Shown here one piece after another: positions 8,688 through 17,710 of a DNA stretch of 64,000 bases (positions are counted from its first letter, which is position 1; every line of letters starts with the position of its first letter). Below the pieces are notes generated by a model. The model did no database searches. It was given only the letters and a program-made list of their open reading frames with translations, and was not told the DNA's origin. The position numbers and the translations under genes are program-made. The stretch is from Melampsora larici-populina 98AG31 (taxonomy: Eukaryota; Basidiomycota; Pucciniomycetes; Pucciniales; Melampsoraceae), in the NCBI RefSeq assembly GCF_000204055.1, contig NW_006768765.1, forward strand, positions 2,584,202 through 2,648,201, given 5' to 3'.

Positions 8688-10590
8688 GTGCTTGTGTGGC
8701 TTGTGTTTCGGCCTGATGCTAACTTTGGAGTTAATTCCAGAATGTACGCAAATGTCGTGCGGCGCACAGAGGATGCGACCACCCCTGAAGAATACGCATC
8801 AGCTCGTTTCCTCAGGGGATACCAATGGGACGGTGCTACGGTTTCAGGGTTTTCTTCGGCAATCGAATCCAGCCAATTTGCAAGACCATTTCCTGATGCT
8901 CCAGCCATTGAAGAAGATCACGATGCAAGGTTTATTCTAAAGCAGTATCCATTTCTTTTTAAAATCGCAACTCCAATAAACGTCGACAAGATGGAATTCC
9001 TCTTGAAAAACCATCCGAATCAACCATTTGTGAAATCAGCATTAAAAGGTTTGAGGATAGGTTTTTGGCCGTCATCTTCTTTACCATCATCAGAGATAGT
9101 TGATGTCGAGAATCATGTGACTTGTTTTGAAAATCAAAAACTTTTGGAAGAACAATGTCAAGAAGAAATCGACAAAGGTAGATATTCAGAAGAATTCTCT
9201 ATATTATTACCGGGAATGAAGGTAATTCCTTTATTGATGACGTCTAAAAAAGACTCAAAGAAGATGAGAGTCTGCTCGAACATGAGCTTTGGTAGACCCT
9301 CGCCAAACGACTTGATAGACAGAAATGATATAGCTGTTTCTTACGACTCGCTAAAATCATTTGCTCCTTATTTAATTGAAATGAAAAAGAAGCATGGTGA
9401 TGTGGTAGTTTTCAAATCGGACATCAAAGGCGCGTTTAGGACACTTCCGCTGCATCTTCAGTATCAAATTCGGCAGATCTTGAGGATCAAGAAGAAATAT
9501 CGAGTCGATCATAACCTAACATTCGGTTCTTCAGCAAGCCCTCATATCTGGTGCGGTGTGTTTTCATTGGTGCTATGGATAGCTGAAGAAGTGTTTCATA
9601 TCAAAATGATGAACAACATGATGGACGATGTGTGGTCTGTCGCACCTGCTAATGATTTTGTAACCTTCAAAGAACACAGAATTCCAACAATGCAAGCTAA
9701 ATTATTAATGGTGTTTGATATGTTGGGTTTACCTTGGGTATGGAAGAAACAAGTGCATGGTTCAATTCTGGAGGTTATAGGTCATGTAGTTGATTCCGAA
9801 AAAATGTTGATTTATTTGGCTCCAGACAAGAAACAACTAATGATTGATGTGATTAAAGACTTTGTTTCTCGGCCTAGACAACCGTTGAGAAGTTGGCAAT
9901 CGTTGGAAGGTTGGGTGAATTGGGGTTGCAATTCTATGCCATTTGGATGATTTGCATTACAAAGCCTATACGAAAAAACCGGTGGAAAGTCTGAACGGTT
10001 TCTTCCAATTTATCTTAATAAAGAGAATCAGGACGATCTCAGATGGCTAATCAACTATTTTTCTAACTGTGATGGTATTCGCATGTTAGAAGCCTTAAAG
10101 TGGTCGTTAGCAGAGGCAGATGCTGTTTTCTTTTCTGACACTTGTCCTACTGGTTTAGGAATTTGGGATCCGGATTTAAAACTCGGTTATTACTTCAAGT
10201 TTCCGCTTCCATCGAGATATTTTTTGGGCTGAACTACTCGGCATAGTGTGTGCTATCGACATCGCGATTGATAAAGGTCGGAAAAGAATTTTCGTTTATA
10301 CCGACTCCAATATTTCTTTCCATCTATTCAATTGCCATAACCCAAACATCATCTGTCATCATCTTTTTTGCCATTGTATTTCCCGCCTAGTCGAAGCAAA
10401 AGCAGAGATTAAAGTTGTTCATATTCCTTGAGAGTTAAATAAGTGTGCTGACGCTTTGTCAAAATCACAATTTTTAACAGTTTTTAGAGAATTTGAAGCA
10501 GTCTCGATTACTCCTCTGGACATTCCTTTTGCCCTTTCAAACGGTGGGAAGGATTCCAACATTTCAGCAGCAAAGAACTCTCTTTGATCA
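8688..10590 (+). pseudogene. Reverse transcriptase-RNase H of retroelement copy 1
   Basis: The RT core is readable: motif A FKSDIKGAF, motif B NLTFGSSASPH, motif C NNMMDDVW. The frame is broken by TGA at about 9948-9950, where copy 2 has Arg CGT. A 1-nt deletion near 10215 (before WAEL) and a second TGA near 10431, where copy 2 has CGA, also break it. RNase H pieces FFSDT, WAELLG and VYTDSN remain. Two of the changes are CG to TG type. Confidence 0.85.
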
Positions 10591-11633
10591 TGTTGAATTC
10601 AAAGAAGAGCAAGAACATTATTATTCAAGAAAAGAAAAAGACTCATCATATTATTAGTTTGAATGAATTAAAAGAATTATCTCTTAGGGATTGGTTTTCA
10701 GCTATTTCGCTTTCAACAAAAGCTAAGTATAAATGTGGTTTTAAAAGTTTTTTCAGATTCTGTGATTTATATAAGACCCCCTTTTATGCGGATGCTAAAA
10801 CATTAACTTGGTACATTTCTTATTTAAGTTGTTTAATTTCGCCTCGATCAGTTCACATTTATCTTATTGGTATTAAATACAATTTTAAAATTAAATTTCC
10901 TCAAATGATTTGTGAAACGGATTCCAATTTAGTAAATCAAGTAATGAAATGGTGCATCAAAGATTTTTCTAAACCAGTGAAAAGGAAGAAACCCTTATCA
11001 GTTGCTCAAATCGAAATGGTGGTGTCAAAATCATCTTCTTCTCATAATGATCGTTTATTTTTAGCACTTCTTTCAGTTGGTTTTGCTGGTTTACACCGCT
11101 TAGGTGAACTAACGACCCCCAACTCTAAAAAGTTATTCGACGTTCGAAAAATCATTACTAGGGCATCTCTTCAAATATCAAAATGTTCTCGATTTTTTCA
11201 ATATTCTTTACCTTACTCGAAGGGCGACCAAGCATTTTTAGGAGCTCCAGTAATTGTTCAACAATTCGACAATTTGATTGCTTGTCCAGTATTGTTATTA
11301 AAGTCTTATCTTCGATCAAGAGACAGTCAATTTGTTTCGCTTCCAGGTCTTTTTCTTACTTCTGAGGGAAAATGTCCATCACGATCTTGGTTCTTACACA
11401 GATTCCACAAATTTTTTGACAAATCTTTTTTGGGCCATTCCCTACGTTCTGGAGGTGCAACTACCTTAGCTCAGGCTGGGTTTTCTTTAGATTATATTAA
11501 AAGCGCAGGTCGCTGGTCTTCAGAGGCTTTTTTAATTTACATACGTGGTCATGCTGCCTTACGACTACCAGAAGCTCAAAACCATCAAATTGGCCATGAT
11601 TCTCACGTCGGTGCAAATGTGGTTTTTATTTAG
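10590..11633 (+). CDS. Tyrosine recombinase of retroelement copy 1 (intact)
   Basis: About 347 aa. It would integrate the circular cDNA of the element in the nucleus. An N-terminal SAM-like core-binding part (STKAKYKCGFKSFFRFC) is followed by the catalytic domain. Catalytic residues are visible: Arg in HRLGEL (about residue 173), His-x-x-Arg in GHSLRSGGATT, and Tyr in SEAFLIYIR about 35 residues later. The HSLRSGGA form is typical of DIRS, Ngaro and Crypton recombinases. ATG 10590 is chosen because the longer frame needs a TTG start. It begins at the end of pol, as in copy 2. Confidence 0.85.
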   Translation: MLNSKKSKNIIIQEKKKTHHIISLNELKELSLRDWFSAISLSTKAKYKCGFKSFFRFCDLYKTPFYADAKTLTWYISYLSCLISPRSVHIYLIGIKYNFKIKFPQMICETDSNLVNQVMKWCIKDFSKPVKRKKPLSVAQIEMVVSKSSSSHNDRLFLALLSVGFAGLHRLGELTTPNSKKLFDVRKIITRASLQISKCSRFFQYSLPYSKGDQAFLGAPVIVQQFDNLIACPVLLLKSYLRSRDSQFVSLPGLFLTSEGKCPSRSWFLHRFHKFFDKSFLGHSLRSGGATTLAQAGFSLDYIKSAGRWSSEAFLIYIRGHAALRLPEAQNHQIGHDSHVGANVVFI

Positions 11634-11641
11634 TAAGTCTT

Positions 11642-11867
11642 TATATTCATGGTTGGGTTTAAGGCTTTGATCCATGAATATATAAGATTTTTTGTTCTAT
11701 GGATTTCTTACGGAAACTAACTATTGTTGGTTTTTTCTTATGGATTATTCTCTCCTCCCTACTTCACCACTCTTGATTTTACGCTTTTTGATAGGCGGGT
11801 CGGAGGAGGTGTTAGGTTTTTAGGATGATTGAAATTTACTGTCCCTTGGTTTCAGACCAAGGGGCTT
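11642..11867 (+). repeat. Two hairpins in the 3' end of retroelement copy 1
   Basis: Hairpin 1 pairs TATATTCATGG (11642-11652) with CCATGAATATA (11672-11682). Hairpin 2 pairs CCCTTGGT (11843-11850) with ACCAAGGG (11856-11863) and is followed by a T-run. They lie between the recombinase stop and copy 2, where terminal repeats of such elements would sit. Confidence 0.6.
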
Positions 11868-12166
11868 TTTTGCCACTCCTAACTTTTAGTTCATTATACT
11901 TAGTTTTGTGAGTGTGACTGTATTTATTGAAGTTGGTCACTTGTTATTAACAGATAGGAATGTTAAAACAACAGGACTTTACATTACATGATGTTCCGAC
12001 GGGTCGGATCTTTTTTACATTAGAAGATGATTTTGGATTGACGTCATAAATCGTTTTCCTCTTCTTTACCGTTTCTTCTATTCAACTTCTTTCCCTCATC
12101 TCACTCACAAACTCTTAGCTAGTGATCTTTCTGAAGAGTTAAGAAATTTTTTCATCGAAGTAGTAA

Positions 12167-13561
12167 ATGAGTGAGAACGATTATGATTATACCGCAGCTG
12201 CCGAAAAGGCTTCTAAGCTGGTGGCGATCAAAACCGCATATCTTAACGCCAACGGTTCAAATAATGAATCCATGCGTTCGGTTAGAAGATCATTTGCGAA
12301 AGTTGTTCCGTTTAACTCTCCCAACTGGTATCAGCAGTGGTCGATCTTTGCATCTGACCTCATTGATCAAGATCGAATCGCTCAACGTCCTGTGTTTAAG
12401 AATAAAGGACCGGTTCCTGAAAAACCAGTCAGCTCTCACGAAGATGATGTTTATGTCTTCGATATCAACGGCAACCCGGTATATCCCAAAGATGCTGATC
12501 CTATCCAGATCCCTGATGGGTCGAGATCTAGTAGAAAACGGAAAGAAGCTGAAAAAGAGGCTGAGAAAGAAAAATCAGTATCGTCTAGTTCATCAGTCGC
12601 TAGAAAAATCTTACCTTCAAAGAAATCGAAGAAATCTAAAAAATCGAAACAAAAATCAGAGGATGAAGATTCATCTGATTCTTCGGCCAAAGCTGCCAAG
12701 TTTGACAAAAAGTTGGCTTTTGTTTCAAAAAGAAAGCAAGGAGATTTTATATTCAATGAATCTCCGGGTGCAAAATTATTTAATGCAGATGTCAAAGGTT
12801 ATAATAGTAGTATCTCAAAATCAGTCAAACTTTTCAATGCAACTTATAAACCTGCAGATTTTCCTAGCGTATTATCAAAAGATTTATTGTCTGGCCATTA
12901 TATCGATTTACGACGAATCAAAGGTGAATTACTTAACATCAGAAGAGACGATGCAGCAGCTTTCACTGTGGAAGGAAAAGAAAAGAAGCTTGAAGTATCG
13001 ACGAAATCTTATTCAGAGAAGATCAATAGTCATGCTGAATGGATTTATTATTTCAAAATATTCAAGAATGCTATTAAAGTTGCTTTTCCGGATTGTGAGG
13101 AATTTATCAAAAGTTATTCAAAATATATCAAATCTCAACTTTGGTCGCACGGTATTGAAGCTAGCTGGGAGAAAATTGCAGCTTACGACGCAGCGTTTCG
13201 GGAGCAAGTGGCTGATAGGAAAGATATCAGTTTTGCTGATTGGAATCACCCTGACTTACAATCTCTCAATAGTAGATTTATCGCCACAGCTTTTCTTCAA
13301 CCTTTTGTTCCTATCCAATCTCCAGCTGTTAGGAAAGTCAGCCAAATGCCGTCTCGCCAAAGATCCAATTATCAACAAACTCCTATTGCAGGTCCGTCAA
13401 GAATTCGAGAAGTGGACAGAGACCCAGCATCATTATACCACTCCGACTACAAACACAAAGGCGTCTATGCTATTGAGGATGCTAAAGGATGTCGGATTGA
13501 AGAACAATTCTGCTACGTGTGGAATTTGGGGGGGGGAATGCAAGGCGGGACCCGCTTGTAA
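12167..13561 (+). CDS. gag-like protein of retroelement copy 2
   Basis: 464 aa as read. Starts MSENDYDYTAAAEKASKL. A Ser/Lys/Glu-rich basic region lies at about residues 115-175, followed by a conserved domain with DLRRIKGELLNIRRDDAAAF. The C terminus enters a zinc-finger-like segment (FCYVWNLG), where a run of nine G (about 13528-13536) shifts the frame by one. In the other frame the segment completes a C-x8-C-x5-C-x3-H pattern ending near 13575. Function in RNA packaging is inferred from position. It is unlike the CCHC knuckles of LTR-element Gag. Confidence 0.75.
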   Translation: MSENDYDYTAAAEKASKLVAIKTAYLNANGSNNESMRSVRRSFAKVVPFNSPNWYQQWSIFASDLIDQDRIAQRPVFKNKGPVPEKPVSSHEDDVYVFDINGNPVYPKDADPIQIPDGSRSSRKRKEAEKEAEKEKSVSSSSSVARKILPSKKSKKSKKSKQKSEDEDSSDSSAKAAKFDKKLAFVSKRKQGDFIFNESPGAKLFNADVKGYNSSISKSVKLFNATYKPADFPSVLSKDLLSGHYIDLRRIKGELLNIRRDDAAAFTVEGKEKKLEVSTKSYSEKINSHAEWIYYFKIFKNAIKVAFPDCEEFIKSYSKYIKSQLWSHGIEASWEKIAAYDAAFREQVADRKDISFADWNHPDLQSLNSRFIATAFLQPFVPIQSPAVRKVSQMPSRQRSNYQQTPIAGPSRIREVDRDPASLYHSDYKHKGVYAIEDAKGCRIEEQFCYVWNLGGGMQGGTRL

Positions 13562-13573
13562 ACAGATCCATAA

Positions 13574-15532
13574 ATGTGTCGGTTGTTTTCCTCCTTTATT
13601 ACTTATCAATTTTTCTGTATCATTTACAGTGGCTTTTGTGTCAGCCTGAGGCTAATACTGGAGTTACTTTCCAGAACGTTCTGGAATGTCGTGCGTCGCA
13701 CAGAGGATGCAACCACCCCTGAGGAGTACGCATCAGCTCGTTTCCTCAGAGGATACCAATGGGATGGTGCTACGGTATCTGGATTTTCGTCAGCCATAGA
13801 ATCGAGTCGATACGCAAGACCATTTCCGGACGCTCCACCTTTAGAAGTGGATATCGATGCAAAATTTATCCTTAAGCAATATCCATTTCTTTGTAAGATC
13901 AACACGCCTATCAATGTGGACAAGATGGAATCTTTGTTACGACACCATCCGAATCAGCCATTCGTCAAATCAGCTATGAAGGGTTTAAGAGAAGGATTTT
14001 GGCCATCTTCATCCCTTCCATCATCAGAAATTGTGAATGTTGAAAATCACGTTACTTGTTTTGAAAACCAAAAGTTACTAGAAGAACAGTGTCAAGAGGA
14101 GATCGACAAAGGCCGCTATTCAGAGGAATTCTCGATTCTTCTTCCCGGTATGAAGGTCATTCCTTTGTTGATGACATCAAAAAAGGACTCGAAGAAAATG
14201 AGAGTATGCTCGAACATGAGCTTTGGCAGACCTTCTCCTAACGACTTGATCGACAGAAACGACATTGCAGTATCTTACGATTCTCTCAAATCATTTGCAC
14301 CTTACCTGATCGAAATGAAGAAGAAACATAAGGATGTGGTAATATTTAAATCAGACATCGAAGGAGCATTTAGAATTATCCCTCTCCACCTTCAGTATCA
14401 GATAAGACAGATTTTGAAAATCAAGAAGAAATTTAGAGCTGATCATAATCTAACATTTGGTTCATCAGCTAGCCCGCACATTTGGTGCGGTGTGTTTTCG
14501 TTAGTTCTGTGGATTGCGGAAGAAGTATTCAACATCAAGATGATGAACAATATGATGGATGACGTATGGTCGGTGGCTCCGGCAAATGATTTCGTTACGT
14601 TCAAAGGCCACAGGATTCCTTCTATGCAAGCTAAGTTGTTAATGGTTTTCGACATTCTTGGTTTTCCGTGGGTCTGGAAGAAACAACTGCATGGGCCGGT
14701 GTTGGAGGTAATTGGTCATGTGATTGATACTGAAAAGATGTTGATCTATTTGGCTCCCGATAAAAAGGAACTAATGATCGACGCAATTAAGGATTTTGTT
14801 TCAAGGCCTAAGCAACCGTTGCGGTCTTGGCAAGCGTTGGAAGGATGGGTAAACTGGGGGTGTAATTCAATGCCTTTCGGTCGTTTTGCATTACAAAGTC
14901 TTTATGAAAAGTCTGGTGGAAAGTCTGAACGTTTTTTACCCATCTATCTTAATAAAGAGAATCAGGGCGATTTGCGATGGCTCATCAAATATTTTTCCGG
15001 TTGCGAGGGCGTTCGGATGTTGGAAGCAATAAAATGGTCCATAGCAGAAGCGGATGCTGTTTTCTTTTCCGACGCGTGTCCCACTGGAATAGGGATTTGG
15101 GAACCAGATCCGAAATTAGGTTTCTATTTTAAACTTCCTCTTCCTGCCAGAAATATTTTTTGGGCCGAACTCTTAGGAATCGTCTGCGCCATCGATATCG
15201 CAATTGAAAAAGGTCGGAAGAAGATTTTCGTTTATACAGATTCTAATATTTCGTTTCACCTCTTCAATTGTCACAACCCAAACATCATTTGTCGACCTCT
15301 ATTCCGTCATTGTATTTCTCGTTTGATAGAAGCTAACGCGGAGATTAAAGTAGCTTATATTCCGAGAGAACTGAACACGTGTGCTGACGCACTATCCAAA
15401 TCACAATTTCTGACAGTGTTTAAGGACTTCCAACCTGTGTCGATAACGCCTTTGAATCTTCCATTATCACTTACGGACGGTGGGAAAGATTCGAACATAA
15501 CGGCGGCAAAGAATTCCCTTCGATCATGTTAG
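13574..15532 (+). CDS. Reverse transcriptase-RNase H of retroelement copy 2 (intact)
   Basis: 652 aa. Residues about 150-400 form the reverse transcriptase: MRVCSNMSFGRPSPNDL, motif A VIFKSDIEGAF, motif B NLTFGSSASPHIWCG, motif C NNMMDDVW with the catalytic Asp pair. The RNase H domain (about 480-610) keeps all four acidic residues: FFSDACPTG, WAELLG, VYTDSN, NTCADALSK. No methyltransferase, protease or integrase is present. The true start is uncertain; the conserved part begins at VRRTEDATTPEEYASARFL. The stop overlaps the recombinase ATG by a few bases. Confidence 0.88.
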   Translation: MCRLFSSFITYQFFCIIYSGFCVSLRLILELLSRTFWNVVRRTEDATTPEEYASARFLRGYQWDGATVSGFSSAIESSRYARPFPDAPPLEVDIDAKFILKQYPFLCKINTPINVDKMESLLRHHPNQPFVKSAMKGLREGFWPSSSLPSSEIVNVENHVTCFENQKLLEEQCQEEIDKGRYSEEFSILLPGMKVIPLLMTSKKDSKKMRVCSNMSFGRPSPNDLIDRNDIAVSYDSLKSFAPYLIEMKKKHKDVVIFKSDIEGAFRIIPLHLQYQIRQILKIKKKFRADHNLTFGSSASPHIWCGVFSLVLWIAEEVFNIKMMNNMMDDVWSVAPANDFVTFKGHRIPSMQAKLLMVFDILGFPWVWKKQLHGPVLEVIGHVIDTEKMLIYLAPDKKELMIDAIKDFVSRPKQPLRSWQALEGWVNWGCNSMPFGRFALQSLYEKSGGKSERFLPIYLNKENQGDLRWLIKYFSGCEGVRMLEAIKWSIAEADAVFFSDACPTGIGIWEPDPKLGFYFKLPLPARNIFWAELLGIVCAIDIAIEKGRKKIFVYTDSNISFHLFNCHNPNIICRPLFRHCISRLIEANAEIKVAYIPRELNTCADALSKSQFLTVFKDFQPVSITPLNLPLSLTDGGKDSNITAAKNSLRSC

Positions 15533-15980
15533 ATTCAGGAAAGAAGATTGTTAAGGTTCCTCAGACCTACAAGAAGCATTCAACACAAGTTATGAATTTA
15601 AATGATTTAAAATTATTATCCATCAAAGACCGGTTTTCTTCTATTTCTGTATCTACCAAAGCTAAGTACAAATCAGGCTTCAAAAGTTTCTTTAAGTTTT
15701 GTGAATTATTTCAAACTCCTTTTTATGCCGACGAAAAAACTTTAACTTGGTACATTTCATATTTAAGTCGATTAATTTCTCCTCATTCAGTTCGAATTTA
15801 TCTGGTGGGTATCAAGTACAACTTCAGAATACGATTTCCTTCTATGATTTGTGTAGGAGGTTATGAAAGGTTGTATCAATGATTTTTCTAAACCAGTTAA
15901 ACGGAAGAAGCCATTGACAGTTTCTCAGATTGAATTAGTGGTTTCAAAATCAAGTGCTTCACACGCCTCGGTCTAACCAA
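15526..15980 (+). pseudogene. Tyrosine recombinase of retroelement copy 2, truncated by gap
   Basis: The N-terminal core-binding region matches copy 1 (STKAKYKSGFKSFFKFC). A small deletion near 15855 relative to copy 1 shifts the frame; homology resumes at FSKPVKRKKPL. The catalytic domain is not seen because of the N gap. Confidence 0.8.
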
Positions 15981-16080
15981 NNNNNNNNNNNNNNNNNNNN
16001 NNNNNNNNNNNNNNNNNNNNNNNNNNNNNNNNNNNNNNNNNNNNNNNNNNNNNNNNNNNNNNNNNNNNNNNNNNNNNNNN
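15981..16080. other. Assembly gap (100 N)
   Basis: Exactly 100 N, usually a placeholder for unknown length. It hides the 3' end of retroelement copy 2 and the start of the right direct repeat. Confidence 0.99.
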
Positions 16081-16454
16081 GCAGATTTATAAACTCACTG
16101 GCGCGCAGCATTTCAACTTCCACGCACAAAGACCAACCAACTCAGAGCAGTTCCGTCGAACTACATTCTATTTTCCCTGCATGCAAGCAGAAATATATAC
16201 CGAGAGCTTTCGTCATTTGGATGTATTTCTGATTTAAAATCTGCGAGGTCTCGTTCTTACGTAGCCGTAGGGTTGCGCCATCAGGGAACTGGTAGTCTAG
16301 GGAGAGGCAAATTTCTCAGCAATGCAAATCCCATAGAAAGGCTTCCAATATAGACTCGGGGATTTGTGGCAGAGGCAGGACAAAATCACTCTCAAAAATA
16401 ATTTATTAATACAGAAAGCAAACTAACTATCATTGATCCATTGATTGGTATTAT
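16081..16454. repeat. Right copy of the direct repeat flanking the retroelement pair
   Basis: Partner of 5179-5545 in the same orientation, with small indels and scattered substitutions. It ends TGATTGGTATTAT and then diverges into unrelated sequence. Confidence 0.75.
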
Positions 16455-16801
16455 CAAGTATAGTATGAGAAGAGATATATAAATATTCAAGCTGTCCATA
16501 AATGAAGATTTCAAACAAACAAATTATGTGAAGAATTCTTGTGAAGTTAAATCAATATATGAATTTATTGTCAAGCCTACATCTGTTTGTAAAAGTTTCA
16601 TAATCAACTCATAACTCATATAAGAACCAAATAAAGAAATAACTGGATCCAAATTTAAGACCTTGTACTGCATAGGTTCATTGACTGAGGGAAAAATTCA
16701 GAATGATAAAACAGATGTCAAAGTCAGTAACAAATCATAGAATAAAAAAAGAGGATATTATTATCAGGATAATGAAAGACATACCTTGCCTAAAAGGATG
16801 A

Positions 16802-17710
16802 TCACCAGTCTACTGCTTTTGTGTACGGAATTTGCATGAGTATTTTGGGAGCTTTGATATATGGAGTCCCACAGTCACCAGAAGCAAATCCATCCACAGT
16901 TTTGGGAGCCAGGCCAAAGTCCGCTAGCTTGATCTGGTTGTTGGCATTTATAACTATACTGTTGAGCTTGACATCACAATGAATAATATTGTTAGAATGA
17001 ATGTAATCAAGAGCACTACCTATATCCAATAGAATTGATCTTGCTTTCTTCTCACTGATTTCCTTCCCCTCAATAAACTTAGCTTCATTGTGAATTGATG
17101 TGGTTATATCCTTGTCTTCTCAATCAAATCTACAAATAACCTTGATTGCACATAGAGATCCTCCAATTATAGCTTTATGAACTGAACCAAAAGCACCCTG
17201 ACCAATCTTTGGCAAGGCTTTGATATCAGGGGGAAATTTGAGCTTGGCTGGCAAAGTACTTGTGTTCAAAGGTGGAGAGTTGATTTCAGCACTTGGATTG
17301 GAAGGTGGAGTATGGTTCACAGTAATTAAAGGCAGGCAAGAATTTGGTTGACAGTCGTCGGAGTAATCAAGGAGCATGGATGGATGAGTATTGATTTGAG
17401 CACTTGGGTTGGAAGTTGCAGCATTGTTGTTAGTAATTAAAGGAGCAGGAGAGTTTGGCAAAGAGTTGTTGGAGGAATCAGAGAGCACAAATGAATTAAG
17501 TTCAATGCAATCACTTGAGTTGAAAGTTGGAGTAGCTTTTTTAGTAATTAAAGAAGCAGTAGAGTTTGGTAAAGAGGTGTCAGAGTAATCAGGGAGTATG
17601 ATTGGGTGGAAATTGATTTGAGCACTTGAGTTGGAAGTTGAAGTAGTGTTTTTAGTAACTAAAGGAGTAGGTAATTTTGGTAAAGAGTTGTTGGAGTAGT
17701 TGAGGAGCAT
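16802..17710 (-). pseudogene. Serine/threonine kinase-like pseudogene with repeat N terminus
   Basis: Residues 1-150 are about four degenerate 40-45 aa repeats rich in Ser, Asn and Pro (LLDYSD..LPNS..LIT pattern). A kinase domain follows: glycine loop IGQGAFGSVHKA, CAIKV lysine, then an in-frame TGA (near 17120). After it come the catalytic loop IIHCDVKLNSIVI (HCD replaces HRD), ADFGLA, and a weakened APE region (IKAPKIL). A second TGA follows AVDW, where kinases usually have a second Trp. Both stops are one transition from the expected codon. The C lobe is missing. Confidence 0.75.

Larger units (their letters stand above)
5546..11924 (+). mobile_element. Ngaro/DIRS-type tyrosine-recombinase retroelement, copy 1 (degenerate)
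   Basis: Order: 5' leader, gag-like ORF, reverse transcriptase-RNase H, tyrosine recombinase. This order with a tyrosine recombinase instead of an integrase defines the DIRS order. No methyltransferase domain is seen, which fits the Ngaro group. The 5' end (TGAAGTTGGTCACTTG) is shared with copy 2, which follows head-to-tail at 11925. Copy 1 carries a TA-flanked TIR element in its leader (5679-6623) and an AAT-flanked element in gag (7020-7493), plus nonsense codons in pol. Only its recombinase ORF is intact. Confidence 0.85.
11925..15980 (+). mobile_element. Ngaro/DIRS-type retroelement, copy 2 (3' end lost in gap)
   Basis: Begins with the same TGAAGTTGGTCACTTG leader as copy 1 and lies directly after it in the same orientation. 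The gag and pol frames are nearly complete. The recombinase is frame-shifted and cut by the N gap. Copy 2 lacks both nested insertions of copy 1 and serves as the empty site for each. Many synonymous and nonsynonymous differences separate the copies, so this is not a recent tandem duplication. Confidence 0.85.

Noticed and set aside
11841..11870. Bacterial-style terminator (stem plus T-run)
   Set aside because: Eukaryotic context; treated as a hairpin near the retroelement end.
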